NCBI RefSeq assembly: GCF_001598815.1
Contig: NZ_BCZQ01000017.1
Coordinates: 124,001-188,000 of the forward strand
Direction: 5' to 3'
Source: Sphingopyxis terrae subsp. terrae NBRC 15098
GTDB taxonomy: Bacteria; Pseudomonadota; Alphaproteobacteria; Sphingomonadales; Sphingomonadaceae
Length of the DNA: 64,000 bases
Made by a program: the position numbers and the translations under genes. Within the stretch, counting starts at the first letter, position 1; every line of letters starts with the position of its first letter. The notes beneath the pieces are model-generated. The model ran no database searches. It saw only the letters and a program-made list of their open reading frames with translations, and had not been told where the DNA came from. This document shows positions 1-8,710 of the stretch, piece by piece.

Positions 1-2354
1 GCGAAATATCCCTCTACCAGTGCCAGCGACGGATTGTCGGTGATCAGCCCGCCGAAGCGCGCCCGGTCGACAAGAAAGCGGGTGTAATCCTCGCTCGCCG
101 TCCCGATGCGGTCGCGATAGTCGACGTCATAATAGGTGACCGACGCCTTGAAACCGGCAAGCGACGAGGGGGCGACGTCGATGCCCGCGGTCCAGGTCGT
201 CGCTCTTTCGGGACCTACGTCCGGTGCATAGCCGAACAGGCCGAGTATGTTGGTCGTGCCCGTCGGCGAAGCGGGGTCGGGGACCGCTTCGGTCTGAAAC
301 AGCGAAATCGCCTCGCCGATGAGCTCGTCGAAGGCGGGCGCGCGGAAGGATTTTCCGTAGGACCCGCGCAGCGCAATGCCCTGGAACGGTTCCCATCGGA
401 CGCCGACCTTGGGATTTTCGCTTCGGCCGACGTCGCTGTATTTCTCGGCGCGCCCGGCCAACGAAATGTCGAGCCTGCGGAAACCCGGCATCCCGTTATC
501 CGGCCCGAAGACCGGCACGAGCAGTTCAGCATAGGCTGCGCGAACCTTCCGCACGCTCGGAATGATGTCGAATGGGTCGGTGAAGGGCGTCGCGAGGCTG
601 AATCCGTTGACGGTGTAATAGTCGAAATTCTCGCGGCGATACTCCGCGCCGATCGCGAGCCGGACCTCGCCGCCGGGCAGGCGGAAGAGCGGGCCGTCAC
701 CGCGGAGCGCCGCCGACCAGCTTTCGAAATCATTGACCGACTGGAATGTGCCGCGAATGCTGTCGATGGTGACCGGATTGTTTGCGGTGCCGTTTCCGAA
801 GACGTTGAATGCGGTTGCTCGGTTGGTGTCGGCAAGCGCCGCAGCAAGGCGCGGGCGATTGACGAGATTGGCCTTGTTCGCGATGCCGCGCTGATGGCCA
901 TAGGCGCCGCCGACCTGCACGCGCCAGCGGCCAATTTCCTGGTCGAAGCCCGCTGAGGCGGTGAGGCCGCGCGCCCGGCCGCTGTCGATCTGCGGTCCCA
1001 AGTCGTTCACGAAGCGATAGGCGACGCTGACCGGCTGGTTCGTGCCGATCGGATCAACGTAGAAAGGATTGGTAACCGGCACCCGCGCGGCCTGGATGAA
1101 GTCTCCGGTACTGACGCGGCTGTAGCGGCGCTGCGCCGCGAGCGCGCTTGCGCGAAAGGTCAACGTGTCGGTAAGGTCGAATTCGGCAGCGGCATAAAGG
1201 CTGTGAATGCGCGTTCTCGGCAAAATGTCGCTGTTCACGCGACCGTCGTAGCGGTTCTGGACACCTGGAATCAGCTGAGCGGCAGTCAATGCGCGGCCGT
1301 CTTGTCCGGCCGGGATGCCAAACCGCTGTCCATTCGCGGCCGTAATCGTCCCGGGCACCGCGAAGTTGGTCCGATAGTCGGGGCCTCCGAAGGCCCGCAG
1401 ATCCTCGCGCGCGAAATCGCGGGAGGCGCCCGCGAGCGCACCGCGCTGCGAGTATTGGTAAGCAAGCACCAGCCGTGCGCCGCCGAAGTCACGACCAAAG
1501 ATTTGGCCGAACTGCAACTCGGTCGTATCGCCATCGGCGGTGCCCGCGCGCAGCATTGTCTCGGCTCCCTCGAAGCGACTCCGCATCCGCACGTTCACCA
1601 CCCCGGCGACCGCGTCGGCGCCGTAGATCGCCGATGCGCCGTCGATCAGCACTTCGATCCGTTCGACCGCGCCTACCGGGATGAGCGAGATGTCGGCGAA
1701 GACGCCGCCGATCCCGCCAAGCGCTGGGCGCGCATTGTCGATGAGGACGAGGGTCGACGAGGTCCCGAGGCCGCGCAGGTTGATGCTCGAGCCGAAAGTC
1801 GAATCCGAACCCCCGCCGTTCCGGGTCGTGGTCGTCGAGACTGCCTCGTTGGGGCCGCCGCCAAATGCCTGTGGCAGTGATTGGAGCATCTGCTGAACAG
1901 TGCCATAGCCGCTCTTTTCGATGGCTTCGCGGTCGATGGTGACGACCGGAGAACCGGTCGGTCCTGCACCGCGAATGCGCGAGCCTGTAACGATGATCGC
2001 TTCGCCGTTCGTCTCAGTCGATCCAGTCTCCCCGGCATCGACGTTTCCCGAGCGAAGGACCCATGCGCCTTCGACGAGTTCGATCGTCAGGCCCGTGCCG
2101 GTGAGGAGTCGGGAAAGGGCGGCGTCGGGAGAGAGTCGCCCGCGGACACGGTTGCTGCGTCGGCCTTCGAGCAGGCTCGAAGCCGCGATGACCTCGCGGC
2201 CGGAAATGTCCGAATATTTGCGAAGTGCGTCGCTAAGGCGCTGACCCTCGATATTGTAGGTCTGCTCGCCCGTCTGCGCACACGCGCTGGGTGCATAGAG
2301 TGCGGTCGCCGAGACGCCCGAAGCCAGAACGGCCGCGAAAAATTTCATCGTCAT
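1..2354 (-). CDS. TonB-dependent receptor with STN signalling domain (3' part outside window)
   Basis: Outer-membrane active transporter, probably for a ferric siderophore or similar ligand. The start ATG at 2354 follows a GGGAGGGATGA ribosome binding site; a second in-frame ATG lies six bases on. A signal peptide ends near Ala-Cys-Ala-Gln. Residues about 30-95 form an STN (secretin/TonB short N-terminal) domain, the part FecA-type receptors use to signal to an anti-sigma factor. A plug domain follows (TVQQMLQSLPQAFGG, INLRGLG, ERIEVLIDG, YGADAVAGVVN), then the beta-barrel, which runs off the left edge. The FecR-like and FecI-like genes lie immediately upstream on the same strand, so this is a FecIRA-type surface-signalling operon. 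The ligand cannot be told from sequence. The plug wording is typical of sphingomonad receptors. Confidence 0.9.
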   Translation of the reverse strand, partial: MTMKFFAAVLASGVSATALYAPSACAQTGEQTYNIEGQRLSDALRKYSDISGREVIAASSLLEGRRSNRVRGRLSPDAALSRLLTGTGLTIELVEGAWVLRSGNVDAGETGSTETNGEAIIVTGSRIRGAGPTGSPVVTIDREAIEKSGYGTVQQMLQSLPQAFGGGPNEAVSTTTTRNGGGSDSTFGSSINLRGLGTSSTLVLIDNARPALGGIGGVFADISLIPVGAVERIEVLIDGASAIYGADAVAGVVNVRMRSRFEGAETMLRAGTADGDTTELQFGQIFGRDFGGARLVLAYQYSQRGALAGASRDFAREDLRAFGGPDYRTNFAVPGTITAANGQRFGIPAGQDGRALTAAQLIPGVQNRYDGRVNSDILPRTRIHSLYAAAEFDLTDTLTFRASALAAQRRYSRVSTGDFIQAARVPVTNPFYVDPIGTNQPVSVAYRFVNDLGPQIDSGRARGLTASAGFDQEIGRWRVQVGGAYGHQRGIANKANLVNRPRLAAALADTNRATAFNVFGNGTANNPVTIDSIRGTFQSVNDFESWSAALRGDGPLFRLPGGEVRLAIGAEYRRENFDYYTVNGFSLATPFTDPFDIIPSVRKVRAAYAELLVPVFGPDNGMPGFRRLDISLAGRAEKYSDVGRSENPKVGVRWEPFQGIALRGSYGKSFRAPAFDELIGEAISLFQTEAVPDPASPTGTTNILGLFGYAPDVGPERATTWTAGIDVAPSSLAGFKASVTYYDVDYRDRIGTASEDYTRFLVDRARFGGLITDNPSLALVEGYF

Positions 2355-2441
2355 TCATCCCTCCCGTGCGGCCGATTTTGGCCGTCTGAAGGGAAAAAAT
2401 GACGGGGGCTCCGAACACCCTATGGGTTTTTCTTGGGTGTC

Positions 2442-3362
2442 CTACTCGGATTTCGCGCCGAGAATCGGTCCGTTCGCACCGAACTCGACCTTGAGATCGA
2501 GCGCGGCGCCGAGCTTCAGCGCAAGTTTCCGGGCATCGGTCATGTCGAAGCGTCCCGTCACCTGCAGCGATGCCAGCGCCGGATCGGCCAAGCTGATCTT
2601 GACGCCATTCTCGCGGCCAGCGCGGTCGAGGATCGCGCCAAGCGGGAGATTGTCGGCCCACAGTGATTTGGCCGGGACGTTCGCCTCCTCGCTCTTGATC
2701 GTCTGGGGGCCGGTCGACCTGACCTCGGCGCGTTCGCCGGGGCGGAGGCGAAGTGCCTTTCCGCCTTCGAGGCGCCGCACTTCGACCGAGCCTTCGACCA
2801 GCGCGATGCGCGGAACATCCGCGCGGAGATCGACCTCGAAGATGGTGCCGAGCGCGCGCGTGACCGAATCTCCGGCCTCGACGAGAAAGGGACGCGACGC
2901 GTCGTGTGCGACCTCGAACCTGGCTCGGCCGTCATACAGAATGACGCGGCGTTCGCCGTCCGAGAAGCGCGTCTCGATGCGGGCGCCGTCCATCAGCGTC
3001 ACGCGCGTCCCGTCGGCGAGCTGGCTCTCGCCTTGCGCCGAATTGGTGGCGATGATCGGCTGATCGCTGTCGCGGCCGACCAGATACCAGGCGAACCCGA
3101 CCGCGATCACCGCAGCGAGAATTGTGGCAAAAGCCCATCGCCGCCCGCCGGGTTCACGCTCCCGGGCATCGGCCCGAACATCGGCCTCGATCCGGGACGG
3201 CGACATCGCCGCAGACCAGTTCCAATTGTCGCGCGCTTCGTCATAGGCCTTGGCGTTGTCCGGCTTGGCCAGCCATTCGTCGAACGCCGCCCGGTGCTGG
3301 TCGGCATCGGGGCCCATCATCTTGTCGAGCCAGGCGGTGGCTTCGCTTTCGGCGCGGCTCAC
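2442..3362 (-). CDS. fecR: FecR-family anti-sigma factor / sigma regulator
   Basis: Inner-membrane protein that carries the receptor signal to the ECF sigma factor encoded just upstream. In 306 residues I see an N-terminal cytoplasmic DUF4880-like segment (AWLDKMMGPDAD to about residue 50), one membrane helix (about 77-95, FATILAAVIAVGFAWYLV), a periplasmic FecR domain (about 110-215) and a C-terminal DUF4974-like segment that would meet the receptor STN domain. The start is GTG, overlapping the sigma stop codon as GTGA, so translation is coupled. About 90 bases separate it from the receptor gene. Length and domain order are normal for the family. By family it both restrains and activates its sigma factor; which mode applies here is not visible. 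Confidence 0.88.
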   Translation of the reverse strand: MSRAESEATAWLDKMMGPDADQHRAAFDEWLAKPDNAKAYDEARDNWNWSAAMSPSRIEADVRADAREREPGGRRWAFATILAAVIAVGFAWYLVGRDSDQPIIATNSAQGESQLADGTRVTLMDGARIETRFSDGERRVILYDGRARFEVAHDASRPFLVEAGDSVTRALGTIFEVDLRADVPRIALVEGSVEVRRLEGGKALRLRPGERAEVRSTGPQTIKSEEANVPAKSLWADNLPLGAILDRAGRENGVKISLADPALASLQVTGRFDMTDARKLALKLGAALDLKVEFGANGPILGAKSE

Positions 3363-3937
3363 TGCTTACCCCGCGCGCGCTTGATGGCGGCAAGGGCTTT
3401 GGTCATGTGGCTTTCGACCGTCTTCACGCTGATTCCCTTGATTCGAGCGATCTCGGGATAGCGTAGTCCTTCGAAGCGATGCATCAGGAAAATCTCGCGC
3501 GTGAGCGGAGATAGCCTCGAAATGGCTTTTTCTGCCCGGCGAAGGACGTCGCGCGCTTCGAGCGCGGCGTGCGGGTCGCTCGCTCCCTCATGCTCGTCAC
3601 TGAAACTGTCGTGCTGCGACCGGTGACGGCGCCCGTCGGCGCGACCATATTCGGCGAGGAGCATCCGGGCGCTCTTCACGAGATAGGCTCCGGGGCCTTC
3701 GACCAGCGCAGCGAGGCCGCCGCGCGCGCTCGCAAAGCGGCTGAAGACTTCCTGCACAAGGTCGCCGACATCTTGGGTCGGCGCGCGGCTCTTGAAGAAG
3801 CGGGTTATTTGGGGGCGGTGTTCGGAGTAGATCGCCTCGATGCGCGCCGATCGGCCGAAGCGCTCCCAATCCTCTGGCGGCAAGGGGTCGCCGCCGGCAA
3901 TACCCGGTCGCTCGCTGTCCTTGTCCTCGAAGTCCAT
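3359..3937 (-). CDS. fecI: ECF-type RNA polymerase sigma factor (FecI-like)
   Basis: Extracytoplasmic-function sigma factor expected to direct transcription of the downstream receptor gene. From the ATG at 3937 it is 192 residues, normal for the family. A sigma-70 region 2 spans about residues 30-66 (EHRPQITRFFK, DVGDLVQEVFSRF) and a region 4 helix-turn-helix spans about 138-188 (LSPLTREIFLMHRFEGLRY, ISVKTVESHM). A longer reading from a TTG at 4003 would add 22 residues without sigma homology, so the ATG is preferred although its ribosome binding site (GGCAGG) is weak. The gene overlaps fecR by GTGA. The promoter should lie between 3938 and 4209; I did not recognise a -35/-10 pair there. Confidence 0.85.
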   Translation of the reverse strand: MDFEDKDSERPGIAGGDPLPPEDWERFGRSARIEAIYSEHRPQITRFFKSRAPTQDVGDLVQEVFSRFASARGGLAALVEGPGAYLVKSARMLLAEYGRADGRRHRSQHDSFSDEHEGASDPHAALEARDVLRRAEKAISRLSPLTREIFLMHRFEGLRYPEIARIKGISVKTVESHMTKALAAIKRARGKQ

Positions 3938-4209
3938 ACCTGCCGCCTTCCCGTTCGGGACGAAGGCGGCAAGCCGGGCGTTGAGAACTTGCTTAGCGAA
4001 CAAGCGCCGCCGCCTTTAGCCCGAGGGCTTGGACATGCGCAGCGGCCACCCGGCAGGATGGAATAGGAAAACTAAGCTAAGCAGGTTCTCACGCCTGGCA
4101 CCGTGCGCCTTGCCCGATGCACCTCAAAGCATAGCTTTGCCCCTGTCGCTTGCAAGCCGGCTGTGCGGAGATAGGTCCAGATCGAGTCAAATTCCTGCGG
4201 ACCGCGAGG

Positions 4210-5868
4210 CTATTTCGCGCCCTTTAGTTCGTCGTCGAGTGAGCATTCGGTGACCATCCCCGAAAGGTCGGGAAGGGCGGGCAGCCCCGAGGGGCCGGGT
4301 CCCGTGTCTGGCTTGAAAGCAGGCATCATGAACGACGGGAAATTGAACTCTGGAGGATTTTCGGCCGCGAGCGTCTTGCCGACCTCGGCGAACGGGTGTT
4401 TGAAAAAATGTTGGTTGAGCGCGTCGGCGATACCCTTTTCCTTTCCGGCACGCGCCAACGCAAGAACCGCATCCCCGTCCTTCCAGTCGATCGGCGCCTT
4501 GGACCGCTTGGCCTTTTCTTCCTTGAGAAGATAGAGAGCGTCGGCATCGATCGTTCCGCTCGTCCATATCTCGAAGCGATGTTCGGCTTCTCGTAGGGCG
4601 GCATGGTTCGCATAGTGCGCACGAAAGATCGGAATCTTTTTGAGCCAGATTTCGACCTCAGCGCGCGACAGTGATCCGCCGGGCTCTTTGCCTTTACATT
4701 CGATCGCTGTCACCGCGCTCGACTGCTGGGTGATGGCCTGAACGTCTATGTCCGCGGTCTGGCCGGTCGCAGGATTTCGCGCGGTAACCCCCATATCGAT
4801 AGAGATAGCGCTTCGCCGGGCGAGGTAGCCGACCACTAACTCGAATAGGATGCCGCGCAGGTTGAGGCTGCGTCCCTCGATGTCGAGCAAATTGTCGAGG
4901 AGGTATGTGAGCCGCTCAGGACTGGACGATGCATATTTGGCGGCATTTTTTAGGACTTCGCATAGTGACGCAATCGCCACCCCAACCCGTTTGCCGAACA
5001 GATCTTTCGGCGTGGCGAGCATCACGCCCGCGGCATGGCCAGCCTTCATTGCTTCGCCGGTAAATTCTTCCGCGACAATGATCGACAACACCCCGATATT
5101 CTTGAGGGTCGCCTTGAGCATCCTCGCCTTGCGGATGAAGAACTGGATTTCGTCGGCGGTAAGCCGCCCCTCAGCGAACACGTCGGCGACAATGAAGCCG
5201 GGCTTGCCGCCGGGACCCTGGAGCGGAAGCAGGTAGCTCGGGCCGGCGAAATCGAAGGCGAAGGGGCCGATGGGCTGGAGTTCTTCGTCGCCGCGGATGC
5301 GGATCAGATTGTAGCTCGCAAATCCGATCTTCCTCGCCCATTCGCGCATTCCGTCGAGCAGAATCCCCTCTGTGAGGTCGCGGGCCCTTAGTCCGGCAGG
5401 CGTGCCGAAAGCCAGCGACGGCGCGAGCTCGAAACATCGGCCGTGGTCGATATTATGTATTTCCTTGATGAACCCTGCGGCGATCAGGCGTTGCGCGACC
5501 GTCTCGACCGGCAGCTGTCCGCGCTGCGGGATGACCGTCGCGCCGCTGATCGACGCGAATTGGTCGGCACGGATGAGGCCGCCGCGTGCGATCATGCCAT
5601 CGACCGATGCAGCGAAGACCGAATTGGTCGCGCGCATGTCGCGAATGAAATTCTGCCAGAAGCGTTCGCTGTTCCGATCCTTGTCGAGATAGAGAAAGGC
5701 TTCGCGCTTGGGCAGCATCGGGACTGGAAAGCGGCGTATCGGTTTTGCGACCCGAGCGACGCGCTGGCGCGCTGCCTCTGGGCTCGCTCCGGCAGCGACG
5801 AGCGCCTCGACAATCAGCGACGAGCGCGATGGGCCATGCTCTGAAAGATATTGCGCGATGGTGGTCAT
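4210..5868 (-). CDS. Winged-helix protein with PD-(D/E)XK-type nuclease domain, unknown role
   Basis: A 552-residue protein I do not recognise as a named family. The N-terminus (about 5-60) looks like a winged-helix DNA-binding fold (YLSEHGPSRSSLIVEALV, ASPEAARQRV). The C-terminal third carries a restriction-endonuclease-like active-site pattern: Glu343 (LFELVVG), Asp373 and Asp375 (ADIDVQAI) and an E-C-K triad at 390-392 (TAIECKGKE). It stands alone, flanked by AT-rich DNA at 5881-5960, which probably holds its promoter and is unlike the GC-rich neighbourhood. The ATG at 5868 is preferred; a GTG at 5880 in the same frame is possible, and neither has a clear ribosome binding site. A role in defence or DNA restriction is inferred from the fold and neighbourhood only. 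Confidence 0.6.
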   Translation of the reverse strand: MTTIAQYLSEHGPSRSSLIVEALVAAGASPEAARQRVARVAKPIRRFPVPMLPKREAFLYLDKDRNSERFWQNFIRDMRATNSVFAASVDGMIARGGLIRADQFASISGATVIPQRGQLPVETVAQRLIAAGFIKEIHNIDHGRCFELAPSLAFGTPAGLRARDLTEGILLDGMREWARKIGFASYNLIRIRGDEELQPIGPFAFDFAGPSYLLPLQGPGGKPGFIVADVFAEGRLTADEIQFFIRKARMLKATLKNIGVLSIIVAEEFTGEAMKAGHAAGVMLATPKDLFGKRVGVAIASLCEVLKNAAKYASSSPERLTYLLDNLLDIEGRSLNLRGILFELVVGYLARRSAISIDMGVTARNPATGQTADIDVQAITQQSSAVTAIECKGKEPGGSLSRAEVEIWLKKIPIFRAHYANHAALREAEHRFEIWTSGTIDADALYLLKEEKAKRSKAPIDWKDGDAVLALARAGKEKGIADALNQHFFKHPFAEVGKTLAAENPPEFNFPSFMMPAFKPDTGPGPSGLPALPDLSGMVTECSLDDELKGAK

Positions 5869-6071
5869 GGTCGATGTCACACTGCTTAATTTATTAATTT
5901 AACTACCCTGTGCCTCCTCGTTTTTCAACCTTCGATATGAACTCAAATTTTTCAAATACTTAACGAGACGATTTTTGGACGTCCGCGCGGCGCGATGTCA
6001 CAGAGCCATTTCGAACGACTGAAAATCGTCGCCGCACGCTGCAGCCGCAACTGCGCTGGGCCTTCGCTCGG

Positions 6072-6998
6072 TCAGTGATGGTAGAGCGGGAATTGCCGTG
6101 CGGTGGTCGGGCATTCGCACGGGGCGAGCACCGATATCGCTCGAGGCAAGACGCGGAAATGCGCCGGCGTCGCGGTGACGATCTCACCGTCAGTGTTCAC
6201 CGGCATCGGCCGCCGCGTCTCGATATCGAACTCGACGCATTTGGCGGTGCGCACTTCCTTCCACGCGCCATGTGTGCCAGACCGGAAGGCCCGGAGCATG
6301 AGGGCGAGCTTCCAGAGGTTTTTGACCTCGAGACTATAAAGATCGAGCGTGCCGTCATCGATTGCGGCATTTTCCTCGACGACATTACCTCCGCCATAGA
6401 GGCGCCCGTTGCCGATCGCGACCTGGTAGGTGCTGACGGTCCTCGACTCGCCCTTCTCCCTGATCCTCGCCCGGAACCTCTGGGCGGCCAGGATGACCCG
6501 CAGCGCGGCGACGGCATAGCCGAGGCGGCCGAATCTTTTCTTGATCGCTGGGTCGAGCTTCTGCGCAAGTTCGCTGCTGATCCCGATGCTCGCTACATTG
6601 AAGAAGGCATGGCCATTGACCGTGCCGACATCGATCCGTCGGCTGTGACCCTCGACAATGACGTCGGCCGCCGCCGCGAAGTCGAGCGGGATCGACAGGG
6701 TGCGCGCCAGGTCATTCGCGGTTCCGGCGGGAATGATTCCCAGCGGCAGGCCGCTCTCGATCACAGCCGGCGCAGCGGATGAGATCGAACCGTCGCCGCC
6801 GCACACGACAATGATATCGGCGGTCTGATGCAAGCGTGTCACGTCGCGTGCAATTTCGGGCAAGCTCTCGAACGGCTCGACCGTCACCAGAAGGCCGCCG
6901 GCAGCGAGACGCTCGCGAACGGGAACCAGCGCCTGCTCTCCCTGCCGCGCCTTTGCATTGTGCAGCACGAGGGCGCGCGTACCTTTTGGCCACGGCAT
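6072..6998 (-). CDS. Diacylglycerol/lipid kinase family protein (YegS/BmrU type)
   Basis: Phosphorylates a lipid such as diacylglycerol, using ATP. The 308-residue protein shows the DAGK catalytic signatures: the GGDGS nucleotide loop at 67-71 (VVCGGDGSISSAAPAV), GIIPAGTANDLART near 90-104, FFNVASIGIS, and the later GNGRLYGGG and IDDGTLDLYSLEV motifs. Length is usual for the family. ATG 6998 sits eight bases after AGGA; a GTG at 7004 is the only other reasonable start. The gene is transcribed away from the DUF736 gene at 7368 and has no obvious operon partner. It may be ordinary membrane-lipid metabolism; nothing in the sequence links it to the defence genes around it. Confidence 0.85.
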   Translation of the reverse strand: MPWPKGTRALVLHNAKARQGEQALVPVRERLAAGGLLVTVEPFESLPEIARDVTRLHQTADIIVVCGGDGSISSAAPAVIESGLPLGIIPAGTANDLARTLSIPLDFAAAADVIVEGHSRRIDVGTVNGHAFFNVASIGISSELAQKLDPAIKKRFGRLGYAVAALRVILAAQRFRARIREKGESRTVSTYQVAIGNGRLYGGGNVVEENAAIDDGTLDLYSLEVKNLWKLALMLRAFRSGTHGAWKEVRTAKCVEFDIETRRPMPVNTDGEIVTATPAHFRVLPRAISVLAPCECPTTARQFPLYHH

Positions 6999-7004
6999 CG
7001 ACAC

Positions 7005-7367
7005 GATCCTGTTCAGCAGAGTTACGACCGTCGAGCGCGTGCCTTCAGAAGGACCACGTCCGATAGAGCAGGCCTATATATCGCCGCGACGAGGCCGGGA
7101 AGCATCCGTATCGATGCAGCCCCTTTTTCGGCTTCGTCATATCCTTGGCGCGATCGCTCGCCCTTATCGCTCTTCCACTGTCTAAGTTCGATCGGTCCCA
7201 TCCAAGAGCGCTCCGCCAATCTGGTCGGCGGCGGCGCCCGCGCAAGCGAGGCGTAGCCTCACTCCTCCGCTGCGCTTCGGCCCTTCGGGTGCGCAAGCGC
7301 CTCAAGCCGCCGACCCGCCCGGCTGCACGCCCGGGATGGTCCCGGGCAAATCAGCAGGAGTATCGAC
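7005..7367 (+). promoter_or_regulatory. Long structured leader before DUF736 gene (leader A); also DAGK promoter region
   Basis: This non-coding stretch should hold the promoter of the lipid kinase on its left and a structured 5' leader for the DUF736 gene on its right. GGTCGGCGGC at 7223-7232 can pair perfectly with GCCGCCGACC at 7306-7315, enclosing a GC-rich core. Just before the gene a stem-loop CCCGGG-ATGGT-CCCGGG occupies 7330-7346. It is followed by AGGAG and the start codon. The final hairpin (GGGATGGTCCCG) recurs in front of the second DUF736 gene at 30284, and related hairpins precede HU, the 35313 gene and trbB. Function is inferred: a translation or transcript-stability control element. 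No -35/-10 box could be assigned with confidence. Confidence 0.5.
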
Positions 7368-7691
7368 ATGGCGAGCATCGGCATCGTCAGCGGCAGCATC
7401 GAGAAGGGCTTTGTGGGCCAGCTCATAACGCTTTCGATCAAGGCACCGATCGAGATACGCCCCAACCGCGGCAAGGCGAGCGATGTGCAGCCCGACTATC
7501 GCGTTTGGTCCGATGGCGCCGAGATCGGCGCCGGCTGGGTCCGCGTCGCCGAGCAATCGGGGCGTCCCTATGTGTCGCTGTCGCTCGCGACCCCCGAGTT
7601 CGGGCCGCGGCGCATCTACGCCAATCTCGGGCGGGCCGCGGGGCAGGATCGCGACGATGTTTTCGCGATCATCTGGACACCCGCCGATTGA
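7368..7691 (+). CDS. DUF736 family protein, copy 1
   Basis: Small protein of a family found almost exclusively on alpha- and betaproteobacterial conjugative elements and plasmids; its biochemical role is not known. The 107 residues carry the family core: EIGAGWVRVAEQSG, PYVSLSLATPEFG, IYANLG and the ending IIWTP. It is one of four DUF736 genes in this window (others at 30284, 36352 and 39107). Unlike the last two it stands outside the conjugation core, behind its own structured leader. AGGAG lies seven bases before the ATG. A 13-bp perfect inverted repeat follows the stop codon. Presence here indicates that the defence-rich left part belongs to the same mobile element as the conjugation genes. 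Confidence 0.85.
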   Translation: MASIGIVSGSIEKGFVGQLITLSIKAPIEIRPNRGKASDVQPDYRVWSDGAEIGAGWVRVAEQSGRPYVSLSLATPEFGPRRIYANLGRAAGQDRDDVFAIIWTPAD

Positions 7692-7705
7692 GCGGCGGCC
7701 ATCTT

Positions 7706-7753
7706 GCGGCACCCTTGCGCATCGGAACAATCTTCCGGGTGCAAGGGTGCCGC
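7706..7753. repeat. 13-bp perfect inverted repeat between DUF736 and the MNT-HEPN gene
   Basis: GCGGCACCCTTGC at 7706-7718 is repeated in inverted form as GCAAGGGTGCCGC at 7741-7753, with a 22-base spacer. It starts 14 bases after the DUF736 stop and ends 21 bases before the next ATG. No T-run follows, so it is not a classic rho-independent terminator. It could be a processed 3' end, an operator for the toxin-like gene downstream, or a recombination site; the sequence alone does not decide. Confidence 0.6.
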
Positions 7754-7774
7754 CACCTTGTTAGGGTGACCCCA

Positions 7775-8704
7775 ATGCAGAGCAGCCTCGAACATCTTCC
7801 CCCGCACAAGCAACGCGAGATCGAGCGCGTCGTCGAGATCATCTTCGAGGAATTCGAGGATGCGCTGGCGCTCGCGACGCAGGACTGGAAGCGCAAGGGC
7901 CGGATTTCCAAGATCATCCTCTACGGCAGCTATGCACGGGGTGGGTGGGTCGACGAGCCGCACACGGCGAAGGGCTATCAGTCGGACTATGACCTGCTGA
8001 TCATCGTCAACGACAAGCGGCTGACCGATCGGGCGGACTATTGGTCGAAGCTCGACGACCGGCTCATTCGTGAGCTGTCGGTGACCAAGCGGCTCCGCAC
8101 GCCGGTGAACTTCATCGTTCACAGTCTCGACGAGGTGAATGCCGGACTGACGCAGGGTCGCTATTTCTTCATCGACGTCGCTCGTGACGGGATCGCGCTG
8201 TACGAGGCCGACGGGAAGGAGCTCGCAGAACCCAAGCCGATGACGCCGCATGCGGCGCTCGAGATGGCGCGCGAGTATTTTGATGAGTGGTATCCCAGCG
8301 GAGCGCAGTTTCTTCATCACTATCGAAGCGCTGTCGCTGAAGGTTGGTTGAACAATGCGGCCTTTCAGCTTCATCAGGCGACGGAACGATATTACCACTG
8401 CATCTTATTGGTATGCACTTTCCACACGCCGCACATCCATAATCTTGTTTTCCTGCGCACCCAAGCCGAGCGGATCGATGATCGATTGATCGAGGCATGG
8501 CCGCGAGAAGTTAAGGCCGACCGGTCGCGGTTCGAAAAGTTGAAGGAAGCGTACATCAAGGCGCGCTATTCGAAGCATTACGCGATCACCGCCGACGAAC
8601 TGGAATGGCTCGGCGCGCGGGTTCAGCATCTCGCCGGTATCGTCGAGACTATTTGCCGTGACCGCATCGCTGAGCTTGAGACAACAGCGCGTCAGGCAGG
8701 TTGA
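7775..8704 (+). CDS. Fused nucleotidyltransferase (MNT) - HEPN domain protein
   Basis: A 309-residue single-chain fusion of two domains that usually form a two-gene toxin-antitoxin pair. The N-terminal half is a minimal nucleotidyltransferase: GSYARGGW at 51-58 followed by SDYDLLI with the metal-binding Asp71 and Asp73. The C-terminal half (about 175-300) is a HEPN-like helical bundle (ALEMAREYFDEWY, LHQATERYYHCILLV, KEAYIKARYSKHY). A canonical RX4-6H RNase motif is not seen, so the HEPN part may be a binding rather than a cutting domain. In known MNT-HEPN systems the MNT enzyme AMPylates the HEPN toxin; whether that happens in cis here is inference. I took ATG 7775 because homology starts there; longer readings extend into the DUF736 gene. 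Confidence 0.75.
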   Translation: MQSSLEHLPPHKQREIERVVEIIFEEFEDALALATQDWKRKGRISKIILYGSYARGGWVDEPHTAKGYQSDYDLLIIVNDKRLTDRADYWSKLDDRLIRELSVTKRLRTPVNFIVHSLDEVNAGLTQGRYFFIDVARDGIALYEADGKELAEPKPMTPHAALEMAREYFDEWYPSGAQFLHHYRSAVAEGWLNNAAFQLHQATERYYHCILLVCTFHTPHIHNLVFLRTQAERIDDRLIEAWPREVKADRSRFEKLKEAYIKARYSKHYAITADELEWLGARVQHLAGIVETICRDRIAELETTARQAG

Positions 8705-8710
8705 GACCCG

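Noticed and set aside
7145..7774. Upstream extension of the MNT-HEPN reading frame
   Set aside because: It passes through the leader and the whole DUF736 gene in another frame and has no homology; the ATG at 7775 fits the domain start.
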